NCBI GenBank assembly: GCA_021773435.1
Contig: JAJFKC010000036.1
Location: 62,001 to 126,000 of the forward strand
Length of the DNA stretch: 64,000 bases
Direction of reading: 5' to 3'
Source: Porticoccaceae bacterium
GTDB lineage: Bacteria; Pseudomonadota; Gammaproteobacteria; Pseudomonadales; Porticoccaceae
Shown: positions 38,507 to 47,975 of the stretch, piece after piece
Position numbering within the stretch: the stretch's first letter is position 1
Layout of the letters: every line of letters begins with the position of its first letter
The notes under the pieces: generated by a model
What the model was told of the DNA's origin: nothing
Seen by the model: the letters and a program-made list of their open reading frames with translations, nothing else
The model's database searches: none
Program-made: the position numbers and the translations under genes

Positions 38507-40657
38507 TTGTTGAAGAAAGTGCTGGTCGTTATGGCGGTTGCTATCGGCGTCGCTGTTTATTTTCTATTAGATTTACAGCGTTTTATCAGCGTTGAATTTT
38601 TTCAGGGCCTTTATCGACAACAGCCAAACGTAACAGCTGGCATATATTTCCTGATTTATGTCCTTGCGACGACCCTTTCGCTCCCCGTCGGCGCCCTGTT
38701 GACCCTGGCCGGGGGCGCGGTGTTTGGCTTAACCACCGGAGTTGTATTGGTGTCGTTTGCCAGTACCATCGGCGCAACATTTGCCTTTCTGGCATCTCGC
38801 ACCGTGCTGAGTGACTGGGTGCAAAATAAGTTTGAATCGCGGATGCAGGTGGTCAATCGAGGTGTTGAAAAGGAGGGTGCACTTTATCTGTTTTCGCTAC
38901 GACTGATACCTTTGTTCCCGTTTTGGCTGCTCAACCTGGCTATGGGCCTGACGACTCTCAAGATCCGCACGTATTTTTGGGTGAGCCAGTTAGGCATGCT
39001 GCCAGCGACGGTTGTGTATGTGAACGCGGGTTCTGAACTGGCGGCCATAGAGGAGTTATCAATTTCGGGTATTTTAACGCCAGGGTTATTATTGTCGTTT
39101 ACCCTCCTCGCCCTGCTGCCATTTTTTGCCAGAGCTGTGGTGACATTTTTGAAGCGTCGAAAAGTTTATCAAGCGTATAAAAAACCAGGGCATTTCGACG
39201 CCAACATGGTCGTGATTGGAGGTGGCAGCGCTGGTCTGGTAACAGCGTTGATCGGCGCAGCTGTGAAAGCCCGGGTTATCCTGGTGGAGAAAGCCGACAT
39301 GGGTGGCGATTGCCTCAATACCGGTTGCGTGCCGAGTAAGGCTTTAATTAAAGCCGCTCGCACCATGGCGGATATTCGCAGGGCTGATGAACTGGGTATA
39401 AGCGTCGATGAGCCCACGGTTGATTTCCCCAGGGTGATGGAAAGAGTCGCCGATGTTATTAACACCATAGCACCCCATGACTCTGTTGAGCGATTCACTG
39501 AGCTGGGCGTTGAGTGCATATCCGGTCAGGCTGCACTCGTATCGCCCTGGGAAGTCCAGGTCGATAACCAGGTTATCACCGCAAAAAACATCATCATTGC
39601 GACCGGCGCCAGGCCATTTGTGCCGCCTATCCCCGGTCTCGAAAAGCTTGATTATTTAACTTCCGACAATTTATGGAACCTACGTGAGCAACCTAAATCA
39701 ATGTTGGTCTTGGGCGCTGGGCCGATTGGCTGTGAACTAGCTCAGGCTTTTCAAAGGCTAGGGACGCAGATCACGCTAGTAGATATGATGCCCAACGTAC
39801 TACCCCGAGAAGACAGGGACGTGTCTGACCTCGTCCGCAGGCAACTAGAACGTGAGGGCGTTGAGGTTCTACTCAACCACAAGACCGTTGGTTTCGAGCG
39901 AGCCGACCAGGTGGACTTTGCTTTGCTTGAACAGGTAGAGCAAGGTCAACAGCAACCGATTACAGTGCAACAACGTAGAATAGCATTCGATAAAGTATTG
40001 GTCGCGGTAGGCCGTAAAGCCATAACAGATGGACTGGGTCTGGAAGCACTGGGTCTAGAAAAAACGCCCCAGGGCACTTTGGCGGTGGATGAATATTTGC
40101 GGACTAAATTCCCAAACATTTTTGCCTGTGGTGACGTGGTCGGACCTTATCAGTTCACCCATACCGCCTCCCATCAGGCCTGGTATGCTGCGGTTAACGC
40201 CCTGTTTGGAAGCGTTAGAAGATTTGCCGTTGATTACAGCGTTATCCCCTGGACAACGTTTACCGATCCGGAAGTTGCTCACGTTGGACTTAGTGAAGCT
40301 GACGCGCGAGAAAAAAACATCGCCTACGAGGTGACCACTTATCCATTAAGTGATCTGGATCGTGCAATAGCCGATAATACCGTCGAAGGCTTTGTTAAAG
40401 TGCTGACACCACCGGGCAAAGACCGGGTATTAGGCGCCACAGTGATTGGAGCGCATGCTGGTGAATTAATCACCGAGTTTGTCACTGCCATGAAACAAAA
40501 TCTGGGCCTGAACAAAATACTCGGTACCATCCACGCCTACCCGACCTTGAGCGAAGCCAATAAAATGGCCGCTGGTGTCTGGAAGCGTGGTCACGCGCCG
40601 GAAAAATTACTAAGCTATGCGGAAAAATATCACCGTTGGCGATTAGGGAGAAAATAG
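38507..40657 (+). CDS. TVP38/TMEM64 (DedA-like) membrane domain fused to a FAD-dependent pyridine nucleotide-disulfide oxidoreductase
   Basis: A 716-residue fusion. Residues 1-225 are a TVP38/SNARE-associated membrane domain (about five helices, with LPVGALLTLAGGAVFGL and RLIPLFPFWLLNLAMG). Residues 232-716 are a MerA/lipoamide-dehydrogenase-like flavoprotein: FAD motif VVIGGGSAGLV, redox pair Cys269/Cys274 in GGDCLNTGCVPSKA, NAD(P) motif VLGAGPIGCELAQAF, second FAD motif FACGDV. Near the C-terminus the lipoamide-dehydrogenase HAHPT reads HAYPTLSEA, so its base is a Tyr as in MerA; the N-terminal HMA domain and the C-terminal Cys pair of MerA are absent. The substrate is unknown. An ArsM-like gene follows after 4 bp. 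Confidence 0.88.
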   Translation: MLKKVLVVMAVAIGVAVYFLLDLQRFISVEFFQGLYRQQPNVTAGIYFLIYVLATTLSLPVGALLTLAGGAVFGLTTGVVLVSFASTIGATFAFLASRTVLSDWVQNKFESRMQVVNRGVEKEGALYLFSLRLIPLFPFWLLNLAMGLTTLKIRTYFWVSQLGMLPATVVYVNAGSELAAIEELSISGILTPGLLLSFTLLALLPFFARAVVTFLKRRKVYQAYKKPGHFDANMVVIGGGSAGLVTALIGAAVKARVILVEKADMGGDCLNTGCVPSKALIKAARTMADIRRADELGISVDEPTVDFPRVMERVADVINTIAPHDSVERFTELGVECISGQAALVSPWEVQVDNQVITAKNIIIATGARPFVPPIPGLEKLDYLTSDNLWNLREQPKSMLVLGAGPIGCELAQAFQRLGTQITLVDMMPNVLPREDRDVSDLVRRQLEREGVEVLLNHKTVGFERADQVDFALLEQVEQGQQQPITVQQRRIAFDKVLVAVGRKAITDGLGLEALGLEKTPQGTLAVDEYLRTKFPNIFACGDVVGPYQFTHTASHQAWYAAVNALFGSVRRFAVDYSVIPWTTFTDPEVAHVGLSEADAREKNIAYEVTTYPLSDLDRAIADNTVEGFVKVLTPPGKDRVLGATVIGAHAGELITEFVTAMKQNLGLNKILGTIHAYPTLSEANKMAAGVWKRGHAPEKLLSYAEKYHRWRLGRK

Positions 40658-40661
40658 TAAA

Positions 40662-41783
40662 GTGGAATCATCAAACGTTTACGAAAATGTAAAAGATCGA
40701 TATAGCGAAGGCGCGCAACTGCGACAGGAAACATTGTGTTGTCCGGTGGATTACGATCAGTCGCTGTTAACTGCCCTGCCCCAGGAAATAATCGATAAGG
40801 ACTACGGCTGCGGTGATCCCTCTCGTTATGTTCGCAAGGGTGACCGTGTGCTCGACCTGGGCAGTGGCGGCGGCAAGATATGCTATATGGCTGCGCAACT
40901 GGTCGGAGATGAAGGCCACGTCACGGGGGTCGATATGACCGATGACATGTTGGCCCTGGCCAGAAAATATCAGGCGGATATTGCCAGGACTTTGGGAAGT
41001 GATCGCGTCACATTTTTGAAGGGCAACATACAGGATTTGGCTCTCGACGTTGCCGCCACAGAAAACTTTTTAGGCGAGCGGCCAGTCAATAATACCGTTG
41101 AATTGCAGGCCCTTTTGGCCATGCAGGCTAAACAGCGAAGCGATCACCCGCTGATCCCAGATAGCTCTATAAACCTTGTGATTAGTAATTGCGTGCTCAA
41201 CCTGGTGGCAGAAACAGATCGAAAACAAATGATTAGCGAAATCTACCGAGTTCTGGCGCCAGGTGGTCGAGTGGCGATATCAGATATTATCGCTGACGAA
41301 AATGTACCTGATGCGTTAAAAAATGATCCCGATCTGTGGAGCGGTTGTATTTCGGGGGCATTTACAGAGACTGATTTCCTGGACGCGTTTGTTGATGCCG
41401 GATTTGTCGCTGTTGCTTATGATAAATGGGATAGCACTCCCTGGCAGGTCGTGGAAGGCATTGAGTTTCGTTCGGTAACACTGACGGCCACCAAACTGAC
41501 TAAAGATGATGACTACGATGGTGGTCATGCAGTGTTGTATAAAGGTCCCTACGCACAGGTGCAGGATGAGCTGGGTGTAACGTACCTGCGTGGCGAGCGT
41601 ATGGCCGTGTCAAAGCACAATCATGACCGCTTGTTGGCAGGCTGTTACGGAGAGGATTTCATTGGCTTCGAGCCAGAGCAGCTGGTTAATCACGGGCCAT
41701 ATAATTTGCCCGCTGGAGCATTGCGGTCAGCTGCCACCACCAGAGGTGGCAGCCTCAATAGCGAGGCCAAAAGTTGTTGTTGA
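40662..41783 (+). CDS. arsM: ArsM-like arsenite methyltransferase
   Basis: A 373-residue SAM-dependent methyltransferase. Motif I is VLDLGSGGGKICYMAAQL. The cysteine pattern is that of ArsM: Cys50 in DYGCGDPSRY, Cys177 in SNCVLNL and Cys229 in WSGCISGA, close to the spacing of the arsenic-binding cysteines of characterised ArsM. Extra cysteines lie at 26-27 and the protein ends in SCC. It would methylate As(III), but related thiol-reactive substrates cannot be excluded. It starts with GTG, 4 bp after the TVP38-oxidoreductase, so the pair is an operon. The symbol rests on this motif pattern, not on a tested activity. Confidence 0.82.
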   Translation: MESSNVYENVKDRYSEGAQLRQETLCCPVDYDQSLLTALPQEIIDKDYGCGDPSRYVRKGDRVLDLGSGGGKICYMAAQLVGDEGHVTGVDMTDDMLALARKYQADIARTLGSDRVTFLKGNIQDLALDVAATENFLGERPVNNTVELQALLAMQAKQRSDHPLIPDSSINLVISNCVLNLVAETDRKQMISEIYRVLAPGGRVAISDIIADENVPDALKNDPDLWSGCISGAFTETDFLDAFVDAGFVAVAYDKWDSTPWQVVEGIEFRSVTLTATKLTKDDDYDGGHAVLYKGPYAQVQDELGVTYLRGERMAVSKHNHDRLLAGCYGEDFIGFEPEQLVNHGPYNLPAGALRSAATTRGGSLNSEAKSCC

Positions 41784-41818
41784 CCGATCCTGGGCTACGG
41801 ATTTTAAATGCCAAATCG

Positions 41819-42955
41819 TTAGAGGCGCGATAACACCGTGTCTAAAAAACGTAGACCCAGTGGAGTTGTTGCGAGGCCCTTATCAGGACTGACCACCAAG
41901 CCTTCGTTTTCTAACTCTTGCCATACTTTTGCCATCACCTCGAAGTTCAGCCCTGTTCTCTGACGGAAATCAGACCTTGTTGCGCCGCCATTGAGTCGCA
42001 GAATATTCATAAAGAATTCGATGGGTAATTCTGCCTCGCTTAAAGTGCGAACTCCCGTCAGATAGTTTTTCCCCTCATTTAGGTAATCCCGAGGCAACCG
42101 AGTTTTATTGGTACGAATAATCTGCTGCTTGTCGGGCAGGGTAATTTTACCGTGAGCACCGGCACCAATACCTAGATAGTCGCCAAACTGCCAATAATTA
42201 ATATTGTGCCTGGCCTGGCGGCCGGGCTGAGCAAATGCAGCAATTTCGTATTGTTCAAAGCCAGCATTTTGCAACGCGGCGAGACCGATGTCCTGAATCT
42301 CTTCGAGCCGACGCTCATCGGGCAGCCGTGGTGGTGAAGAATAAAACGCGGTGTTGGGTTCAATAGTTAGTTGATACCACGACAGATGTGTAGGTTTAAG
42401 GGCGACGGCCTGCTCGATATCAGTGAGTGCTTGTGCGGCAGTCTGATCGGGCAAGCCGTGCATCAAATCGAGATTGAAGTTTTCAAACCCGGCCTGTTTT
42501 GCAGAGTTAATTGCTTGAATAGCTTCTGTACCACTATGAATACGTCCAAGGCTTTGCAGGTGTTGGTCGTGAAAACTCTGGGTGCCGATGGAAAGCCGGT
42601 TCACCCCGCCGCTTTTGTAACCCCGGAATTTTTCCTGTTCAAAAGTGCCCGGGTTGGCTTCTAGGGTAATCTCAGCATTTTCGGCGATGCCAATAATCTG
42701 TTGTACGGCGTTAATTATTTTTTCGATAGATAGCGCTGAAAACAGGCTGGGGGTGCCGCCGCCAAAAAAAATAGATACCAATTCGCGACCCTGACCTAAG
42801 TGCGCATCATTTTTTAAATCTTCAATCAGGTTTGTAACATAGATATTTTCGGGGAGATCGCCAGAGCTGGCGTGGGAATTAAAATCACAATAAGGACATT
42901 TTTTTACGCACCAGGGGATGTGGATATAGAGCGATAATGGCGGTAATTCAAGCAT
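41819..42955 (-). CDS. hemW: Radical SAM heme chaperone HemW
   Basis: A radical-SAM-family heme chaperone once annotated as an oxygen-independent coproporphyrinogen oxidase. It has 378 residues; the cluster motif is PWCVKKCPYCDF (CxxxCxxC), followed by FFGGGTPSL and LEANPGTFE. HemW differs from HemN by its shorter N-terminus. The ATG at 42955 is chosen; a TTG at 42970 in frame is possible. It follows rdgB, as in Pseudomonas and E. coli. Confidence 0.95.
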   Translation of the reverse strand: MLELPPLSLYIHIPWCVKKCPYCDFNSHASSGDLPENIYVTNLIEDLKNDAHLGQGRELVSIFFGGGTPSLFSALSIEKIINAVQQIIGIAENAEITLEANPGTFEQEKFRGYKSGGVNRLSIGTQSFHDQHLQSLGRIHSGTEAIQAINSAKQAGFENFNLDLMHGLPDQTAAQALTDIEQAVALKPTHLSWYQLTIEPNTAFYSSPPRLPDERRLEEIQDIGLAALQNAGFEQYEIAAFAQPGRQARHNINYWQFGDYLGIGAGAHGKITLPDKQQIIRTNKTRLPRDYLNEGKNYLTGVRTLSEAELPIEFFMNILRLNGGATRSDFRQRTGLNFEVMAKVWQELENEGLVVSPDKGLATTPLGLRFLDTVLSRL

Positions 42956-42988
42956 CGAGGCCGCCAGCAAAGGTAAGAAGCAAAGGGG

Positions 42989-43582
42989 TCAGCTCAACAA
43001 ATGATCTAACAGGTAAGCCATGGCTCTGCCACGATGGCTGAGTATGTTTTTATCCTCGGCACTTAACTCCGCCGCGCTGCATTGATGGTCCGGGACAAAA
43101 AAGAGTGGGTCGTAACCAAAGCCGTTGTCGCCCCGAGGGGCGGTTAAAATACGACCCTCCCAGGTGCCCTGACAAATAATCGGGGTTGGATCCTGAGCAT
43201 GGCGCAAATATACCAACAGGCATTGAAAGCGCGCGCTGCGGCCCTCTGCGGGGGCATCCTGCAACGACTCAAGTAACTTCTCGTTGTTGTCGCCATCGCT
43301 AGCGCCGATGCCCGCGAATCGAGATGAGTAAATGCCCGGTGCCCCACCCAGGAAGTCGACTTCTAGCCCAGAGTCATCGGCAATGGCGGGCAGCCGGGCA
43401 TGCTGGCTGGCATGACGGGCTTTGAGCAGCGCGTTTTCAATGAAACTCAAACCGGTCTCTTCAACTTCGCTGGTATTAAATTCAGCCTGGGGTGAGACTT
43501 TTATACGGGCATTCGCCAATAATTGCTGAAACTCTTTTAATTTGCCAGGGTTGCCGCTCGCCAGCACGATTTGGGTCGGCAT
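42989..43582 (-). CDS. rdgB: Non-canonical purine NTP pyrophosphatase (dITP/XTP)
   Basis: Hydrolyses dITP, ITP and XTP to keep deaminated purines out of nucleic acids. The 197-residue Ham1/RdgB protein has [13 protein letters not shown], the catalytic [38 protein letters not shown] and the [11 protein letters not shown]-type loop. A TTG precedes the chosen ATG at 43582. It is between the DUF4426 gene and hemW. Confidence 0.96.
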   Translation of the reverse strand: MPTQIVLASGNPGKLKEFQQLLANARIKVSPQAEFNTSEVEETGLSFIENALLKARHASQHARLPAIADDSGLEVDFLGGAPGIYSSRFAGIGASDGDNNEKLLESLQDAPAEGRSARFQCLLVYLRHAQDPTPIICQGTWEGRILTAPRGDNGFGYDPLFFVPDHQCSAAELSAEDKNILSHRGRAMAYLLDHLLS

Positions 43583-43588
43583 CAAACG

Positions 43589-44074
43589 CTACCTGTCATG
43601 ATAAAATGTTCGTTGGAAGGATATATCTTCTGCAGGCTCGTTGGGGTCAGGCTGGACCGTAATTTTAACGGTCATATAATCTTCGTTATCAAATCGGAAA
43701 GAGGCCAGGTAATAGGTAGCACTACCTTCGTTAACTTCAAAAAAGTCGAGTTGTTGTTTTTGCATGATGATATTTGACACGTAACCCTTCACCAACGCGG
43801 GTTTACCACCTGAGCCGGTTTTGGCGCTACGTGGTAGCACGGCGATATTCACCAGGCCGCGATTTTTAGCTCGGATAATGTTGTAGGTGCTGGCTACTTC
43901 GGGACTAATAAAGCGGCTATTAAAAGCGCTGTATAACACCTCGTAATCTTTAAAATTCCAGGAGGTTTGGTCAGCGGCCTGGCTTAGAGAGCCTAGGGAA
44001 ATGAAGGCTGAGAAAAAAAGAATAGCGAAGATTGTCGTTAACAATTTGTTGGCCGCACATAGTAATTTATCCAT
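43589..44074 (-). CDS. DUF4426 family exported protein
   Basis: A 161-residue protein with a signal peptide (hydrophobic residues about 10-28, likely cleavage after SLSQA) and a DUF4426 domain beginning SWNFKDYEVLYSAFNSRFI. The function is unknown; the family occurs in this position, between metW and rdgB, in Pseudomonas and relatives. The ATG at 44074 has GGAAGAG five bases upstream and starts at the signal peptide, so it is preferred to the frame opening at 44104. Confidence 0.85.
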   Translation of the reverse strand: MDKLLCAANKLLTTIFAILFFSAFISLGSLSQAADQTSWNFKDYEVLYSAFNSRFISPEVASTYNIIRAKNRGLVNIAVLPRSAKTGSGGKPALVKGYVSNIIMQKQQLDFFEVNEGSATYYLASFRFDNEDYMTVKITVQPDPNEPAEDISFQRTFYHDR

Positions 44075-44108
44075 TTTGACTCTTCCGCATTTGTTGCCTA
44101 TCAAGCGC

Positions 44109-44702
44109 TTATTTAGCTAAATGATAAATGGCTGTTTCAGCGAACATATTAGGCCAAAAGACGTTCAAGTGCTGATCGGGGCTGTGGGTGCTGACCGTTT
44201 CGCGGTGCAGAACCTGAATGCCTTTTTCGATACAGAGTTCTTCAAAATCGCGGATCGTACAAAAATGGATATTGGGTGTGTCGTACCACTGGTAGGCCAG
44301 CTGTTTGGTGACCGGCATTTTGCCCCGCAGCATCAAATAAGCCCGCGTGCGGATACTGCCAAAATTGGGAAAGGTGACAATGCATTCCTTGCCGACACGG
44401 AGCATCTCGTCGATAACCAGATCGGGACGCCTCAGCGCTTGCATGGAGTAAGTCATCACTACCGCGTCAAAGCTCTTATCATGAAAGTTTGCCAGGCCTT
44501 CGTTAATGTCTTTCTCGATGACATTAACGCCCTGGGCGATACAGGCGGTAATTTCATCGGGGTCAATTTCCAGTCCATAGCCCTCGATCTGGCGATTCTC
44601 AGCGAGGCTCTTCAGTAAGGTGCCGTCGCCACAGCCGAGATCAAGCACTCGACTGTTGACAGGCACCCACTGCTGCAAGATGTCGAGATCGATTCGCAAC
44701 AT
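44109..44702 (-). CDS. metW: MetW methionine biosynthesis methyltransferase-like protein
   Basis: A 197-residue SAM-methyltransferase-fold protein found beside metX, required with MetX for homoserine acylation in several proteobacteria. Motif I is RVLDLGCGDGTLLKSL; the characteristic YSMQALRRPDLVIDEMLRVG and FPNFGSIRTRAYLMLRG are present. The ATG at 44702, with GGAG 9 bases upstream, gives the family start; the frame extends further into metX. It starts 40 bp after the metX stop. Confidence 0.94.
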   Translation of the reverse strand: MLRIDLDILQQWVPVNSRVLDLGCGDGTLLKSLAENRQIEGYGLEIDPDEITACIAQGVNVIEKDINEGLANFHDKSFDAVVMTYSMQALRRPDLVIDEMLRVGKECIVTFPNFGSIRTRAYLMLRGKMPVTKQLAYQWYDTPNIHFCTIRDFEELCIEKGIQVLHRETVSTHSPDQHLNVFWPNMFAETAIYHLAK

Positions 44703-44742
44703 CAGCGTTTGCTCCTGTGTGTGCCGATTATCAACGGGGGCT

Positions 44743-45924
44743 TTAACATTCCTGGGCAACCTTGAGCATATAAGTGCGAAAAACCGATTCGTATCGTTCG
44801 TTGGGCAGCAGGAAGGCATCGTGGCCCATGGTTGACTCAACCTCGGTATAAACCACATCTCGATTTGCTGCAATCAGGGCATCGACAATCTCTCTGGAGC
44901 GGGCCGGTGAAAAGCGCCAGTCACTGGAAAATGACACCACTAAAAATTTACACTGGGCGTGGCCAAAGGCTTCCACGGGGTCGTTGTTGTATTCCCTGGC
45001 CAGATCAAAATAGTCGAGTATTTTGGTCATTAACAAATATGTGTTGGCATCAAAGCTTTCTGCAAAACGTTTGCCCTGATGATGTAGGTAGCTTTCTACC
45101 TGAAACTCAACCGGTGCTTCCAGGCCTTGCTGGAAAGAGCCGCTGCGCAACTCGCGACCGAAACGCTCACCCATTAATTCGTCAGAAAGATAGGTGACGT
45201 GACCGATCATTCGGGCCAGGGCCAGACCATCTCTGGGGATGGCGTCCTGTTCAAGAAAGTCGCCGTCAAAAAACTGCGCATCGCTGCGGATGGCGCGCCG
45301 GGCAATTTCATTAAAGGCGATATTTTGAGCCGTTAGCTTGGTCGCCGAGGCAATCACCGCGCAATGGCGAACCCGCTCGGGGTATTCGATGGACCAGCGC
45401 ATGGCATTCATGCCGCCGAGACTGCCGCCAATGACGGCGGCCCACTGGTCAATACCTAACCGGTCCGCCAGGCGCGCCTGACTGTGCACCCAATCGCGGA
45501 TACGCAATGGTGGAAAATCTTTGCCCCAGGGTTTGTCAGTGTCAGGGTTGATCGAGCAAGGCCCGGTGCTACCGTGACAGCCACCTAGATTATTCAGCGA
45601 GACCACATAAAAAAGAGTGGTATCGATGGGCTTACCGGGGCCGATATATTCATCCCACCAGCCTACCTTGGTGTCATTGGCCGAGTGATAACCCGCTGCA
45701 TGATGATCGCCGCTCAGCGCGTGACAAATCAGGATGGCGTTGGATTTTTTATCATTTAGCTCGCCATAGGTTTCGACAACTAGCCTGTATGCATTTAACG
45801 AGCGGCCACAGCTTAGCTCCAGAGGCTCTTCGAATTCAAAGACCTGTGGTTCGACCAGGCCGACCGAATTGAGTGGCAAGGAGTCTGGTATGTCAGGCGG
45901 CGAGCTGTCCGGTAGTTCCGGCAT
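44743..45924 (-). CDS. metX: Homoserine O-acyltransferase MetX (probably succinyl type)
   Basis: An alpha/beta hydrolase that acylates homoserine at the start of methionine synthesis. It has 393 residues. The catalytic Ser is in [14 protein letters not shown], the Asp in [10 protein letters not shown] and the His in MGHDAFLLP. The GGCHGSTGP segment resembles gammaproteobacterial MetX enzymes that use succinyl-CoA, so succinyltransferase is more likely than acetyltransferase (inference from published specificity work on MetX). Adjacent metW supports the pathway. Confidence 0.93.
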   Translation of the reverse strand: MPELPDSSPPDIPDSLPLNSVGLVEPQVFEFEEPLELSCGRSLNAYRLVVETYGELNDKKSNAILICHALSGDHHAAGYHSANDTKVGWWDEYIGPGKPIDTTLFYVVSLNNLGGCHGSTGPCSINPDTDKPWGKDFPPLRIRDWVHSQARLADRLGIDQWAAVIGGSLGGMNAMRWSIEYPERVRHCAVIASATKLTAQNIAFNEIARRAIRSDAQFFDGDFLEQDAIPRDGLALARMIGHVTYLSDELMGERFGRELRSGSFQQGLEAPVEFQVESYLHHQGKRFAESFDANTYLLMTKILDYFDLAREYNNDPVEAFGHAQCKFLVVSFSSDWRFSPARSREIVDALIAANRDVVYTEVESTMGHDAFLLPNERYESVFRTYMLKVAQEC

Positions 45925-45998
45925 TGAGAGTGTTGCACTAGAAAAAACGAGGAGTCTAAAGAGCCGCGCCGGTCATAGCAAGGCAGTGCGTCGGGAGA

Positions 45999-46322
45999 CT
46001 ATCGCGCAGTGGACATAAATTCTGGCCGGATGATTTGAGCTTGCTCAGGTATCTTTTCTGGTGAATCAATGATAATGGTTTTATAACGACTACTTTGGCC
46101 TTTGGTGAGCTGAATTCGGCTTTTAGGTACGCCAAACTGAACGGCCAGAAACTTGATCAGACCTTTGTTGGCAGCACCTTCCGTGGCGGCAGCTGACACT
46201 TTAATTTTTAGGCGCTGATCGAATAAACCCGCGAAACCACTGTGCGCGGTATTGGCCTGAATATAGCAATAAATATTGAGAGTGTTGCGCCGATTATTAG
46301 CGTGCCAGTGGTAATGAGACAT
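45999..46322 (-). CDS. DUF167/YggU family protein
   Basis: A 107-residue protein of the YggU/DUF167 family, a small alpha/beta fold of unknown role, often beside yggT. The diagnostic KIKVSAAATEGAANKGLIKFLA and KGQSSRYKTIII segments are clear. The first ATG fits the usual beginning with a beta strand (YCYIQANTAHSGF). It lies 27 bp downstream of yggT. Confidence 0.88.
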   Translation of the reverse strand: MSHYHWHANNRRNTLNIYCYIQANTAHSGFAGLFDQRLKIKVSAAATEGAANKGLIKFLAVQFGVPKSRIQLTKGQSSRYKTIIIDSPEKIPEQAQIIRPEFMSTAR

Positions 46323-46349
46323 AGAGGGATACAGCTACTTTCTGGTCTG

Positions 46350-46940
46350 CTACATAATACCTGGCACAAAAGAGGGAACCAGACTCATGCTGGCTGCGAA
46401 GTTTCGGACTATTATTCGCAATACGTGAAGCAGGATAAATACGGGAATAATGGAGAGATCCAGCCCACCCAATGGTGGAATCAGTTTGCGAATTGGCGCC
46501 ATAACCGGCTCTGTCAATTGCCATAACAGAGCGATCGCCGGGTGCCGACTTTGTGGTGCGACCCAGCTGATGATGATGACAATAAATAGGCCATAGTAAT
46601 ATATGTTCAATAATAAGCTTGCTATGCCGAGCAAGGCCCAGCTGAGCAATAATACGATGGGTATCAAGGTGCCGTTGTACACCAGCGCCGAACCCTGGAT
46701 CGCGATAATCTGCACAATAAGGGCTAGCACCAGGCAGGCGGTATTAAAATTGCCAAAAGAAGGGAAGACTTTCTGTAAAGGTTCCATGGGTAAAGCTGTC
46801 GCTTTGACTAAGAATTGAGAAATGGGATTATAAAAATTGGCTTTGCAGATCTGTAGTAAAAGCCGCAGCAAGACAAACAGCAGGTAGATATTGGCCACAG
46901 TCTGAATCAAATAGATGCCGATTTCAGTCATTGTATTCAT
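46350..46940 (-). CDS. yggT: YggT family membrane protein
   Basis: A 196-residue inner-membrane protein with two YggT repeats, each with a pair of helices followed by an amphipathic segment: NPISQFLVKATALPMEPLQK and LLWQLTEPVMAPIRKLIPP. Function is uncertain; osmotic tolerance has been proposed for the family. It lies between proC and yggU, the conserved proC-yggT-yggU order. An ATG at 46931 is an alternative start. Confidence 0.92.
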   Translation of the reverse strand: MNTMTEIGIYLIQTVANIYLLFVLLRLLLQICKANFYNPISQFLVKATALPMEPLQKVFPSFGNFNTACLVLALIVQIIAIQGSALVYNGTLIPIVLLLSWALLGIASLLLNIYYYGLFIVIIISWVAPQSRHPAIALLWQLTEPVMAPIRKLIPPLGGLDLSIIPVFILLHVLRIIVRNFAASMSLVPSFVPGIM

Positions 46941-47050
46941 TAAGTATTTTCCCGGTTTATCCCTGTAATATTTGCAAACTTAAAATTTGGCGTGTGAAGA
47001 GTCGCGGCTTTTATGAGTCTTTCACATGGCTTATATAAGATGATCGAGCG

Positions 47051-47866
47051 TTACTGGGCTTCATCAGCCATTTCAATGGAGCGTTGAAAAGCCGCTTCCA
47101 TTGCCCGCTCAAATATATCGGGTAATCCGTCGGCCATAAATGTGTTCAGTGCTTTTTCGGTGGTGCCGCCCGGTGAAGTAACACGCTTGCGTAACTCTGC
47201 GGGTTCAACATTTCCCTGAGCGGCCATCGACGCAGCGCCGAGAGCGGTTTGTATGGTCATTTGACGAGCAGTGTCTCTATCCAGCCCCAGTGTTACCCCG
47301 GCATTTTCCATTGCCTCCATGACCAGGAAAAAATAAGCGGGGCCGCTACCTGACAGTGCTGTGACGCGGTCAATGTCTAATTCTGAATCAAACCAGTTCA
47401 CCGTGCCGACGGCGGTCATGATGTCTTCGGCCAATGCCCTTTGTGTGTCGGTAACTTGTTCAGTGGCGAATAAACCTGTCGCTCCTTGCTGCAACAAGGC
47501 AGGGGTATTGGGCATGCAGCGGACCAGGGGAATGTTATCTCCTAGCCAGGCCTGCAGGGCTGGGGCGGGAATGCCTGCTGCGATAGAAATAATCAAAGGT
47601 TGATGACTCACTGCGCTGGCGAGAGCTGTGGCTACGGCTTTCATAATTTGTGGTTTAACGGCTAGCACCACGATGTCGGACTCGCTGGCGTGGGCGTTGT
47701 CGGGAAAGGTGGCAATTTGGAAATCGCTTTCGAGTTGTAAGCGGGTTTCCCTGATTGGATCACAGACAGAGAGACTCGACGCCGGAAAACCCTGTTTGAG
47801 CAGACCGCCGATCAAGCTGGTGGCCATATTGCCGCCACCGATGAAAACTAATTTGGGCTTGCTCAC
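47051..47866 (-). CDS. proC: Pyrroline-5-carboxylate reductase
   Basis: Final step of proline synthesis. The 271-residue protein has the NAD(P)-binding FIGGGNMATSLIGGL, the VLAVKPQIM segment, RCMPNTPALLQQGATGLFA, ALSGSGPAYFF and the C-terminal TSPGGTTEKAL. The frame opens with a TTG at 47872, but a GTG two codons later (47866) has AGGAG 7 bases upstream and gives MSKPKLVFIGGG, so that start is used. Confidence 0.96.
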   Translation of the reverse strand: MSKPKLVFIGGGNMATSLIGGLLKQGFPASSLSVCDPIRETRLQLESDFQIATFPDNAHASESDIVVLAVKPQIMKAVATALASAVSHQPLIISIAAGIPAPALQAWLGDNIPLVRCMPNTPALLQQGATGLFATEQVTDTQRALAEDIMTAVGTVNWFDSELDIDRVTALSGSGPAYFFLVMEAMENAGVTLGLDRDTARQMTIQTALGAASMAAQGNVEPAELRKRVTSPGGTTEKALNTFMADGLPDIFERAMEAAFQRSIEMADEAQ

Positions 47867-47975
47867 CGCCAATCTCCTGGCTATTAATCAATTTATAAGC
47901 TTGTGCCATTCCCGTTAGCGGGAATATGGTCTGGAAACTCGATACTAACTACGGGCATTACTTGTAAACTTTGGC

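Noticed and set aside
38507-40657. Calling the flavoprotein fusion a mercuric reductase
   Set aside because: It lacks the C-terminal vicinal cysteines and the HMA domain that MerA needs to accept Hg(II), and no mer genes are nearby.
44743-45924. Calling metX a homoserine O-acetyltransferase
   Set aside because: The GGCHGSTGP segment and the gammaproteobacterial context with metW fit the succinyl-CoA-using MetX group better, though this needs assay.
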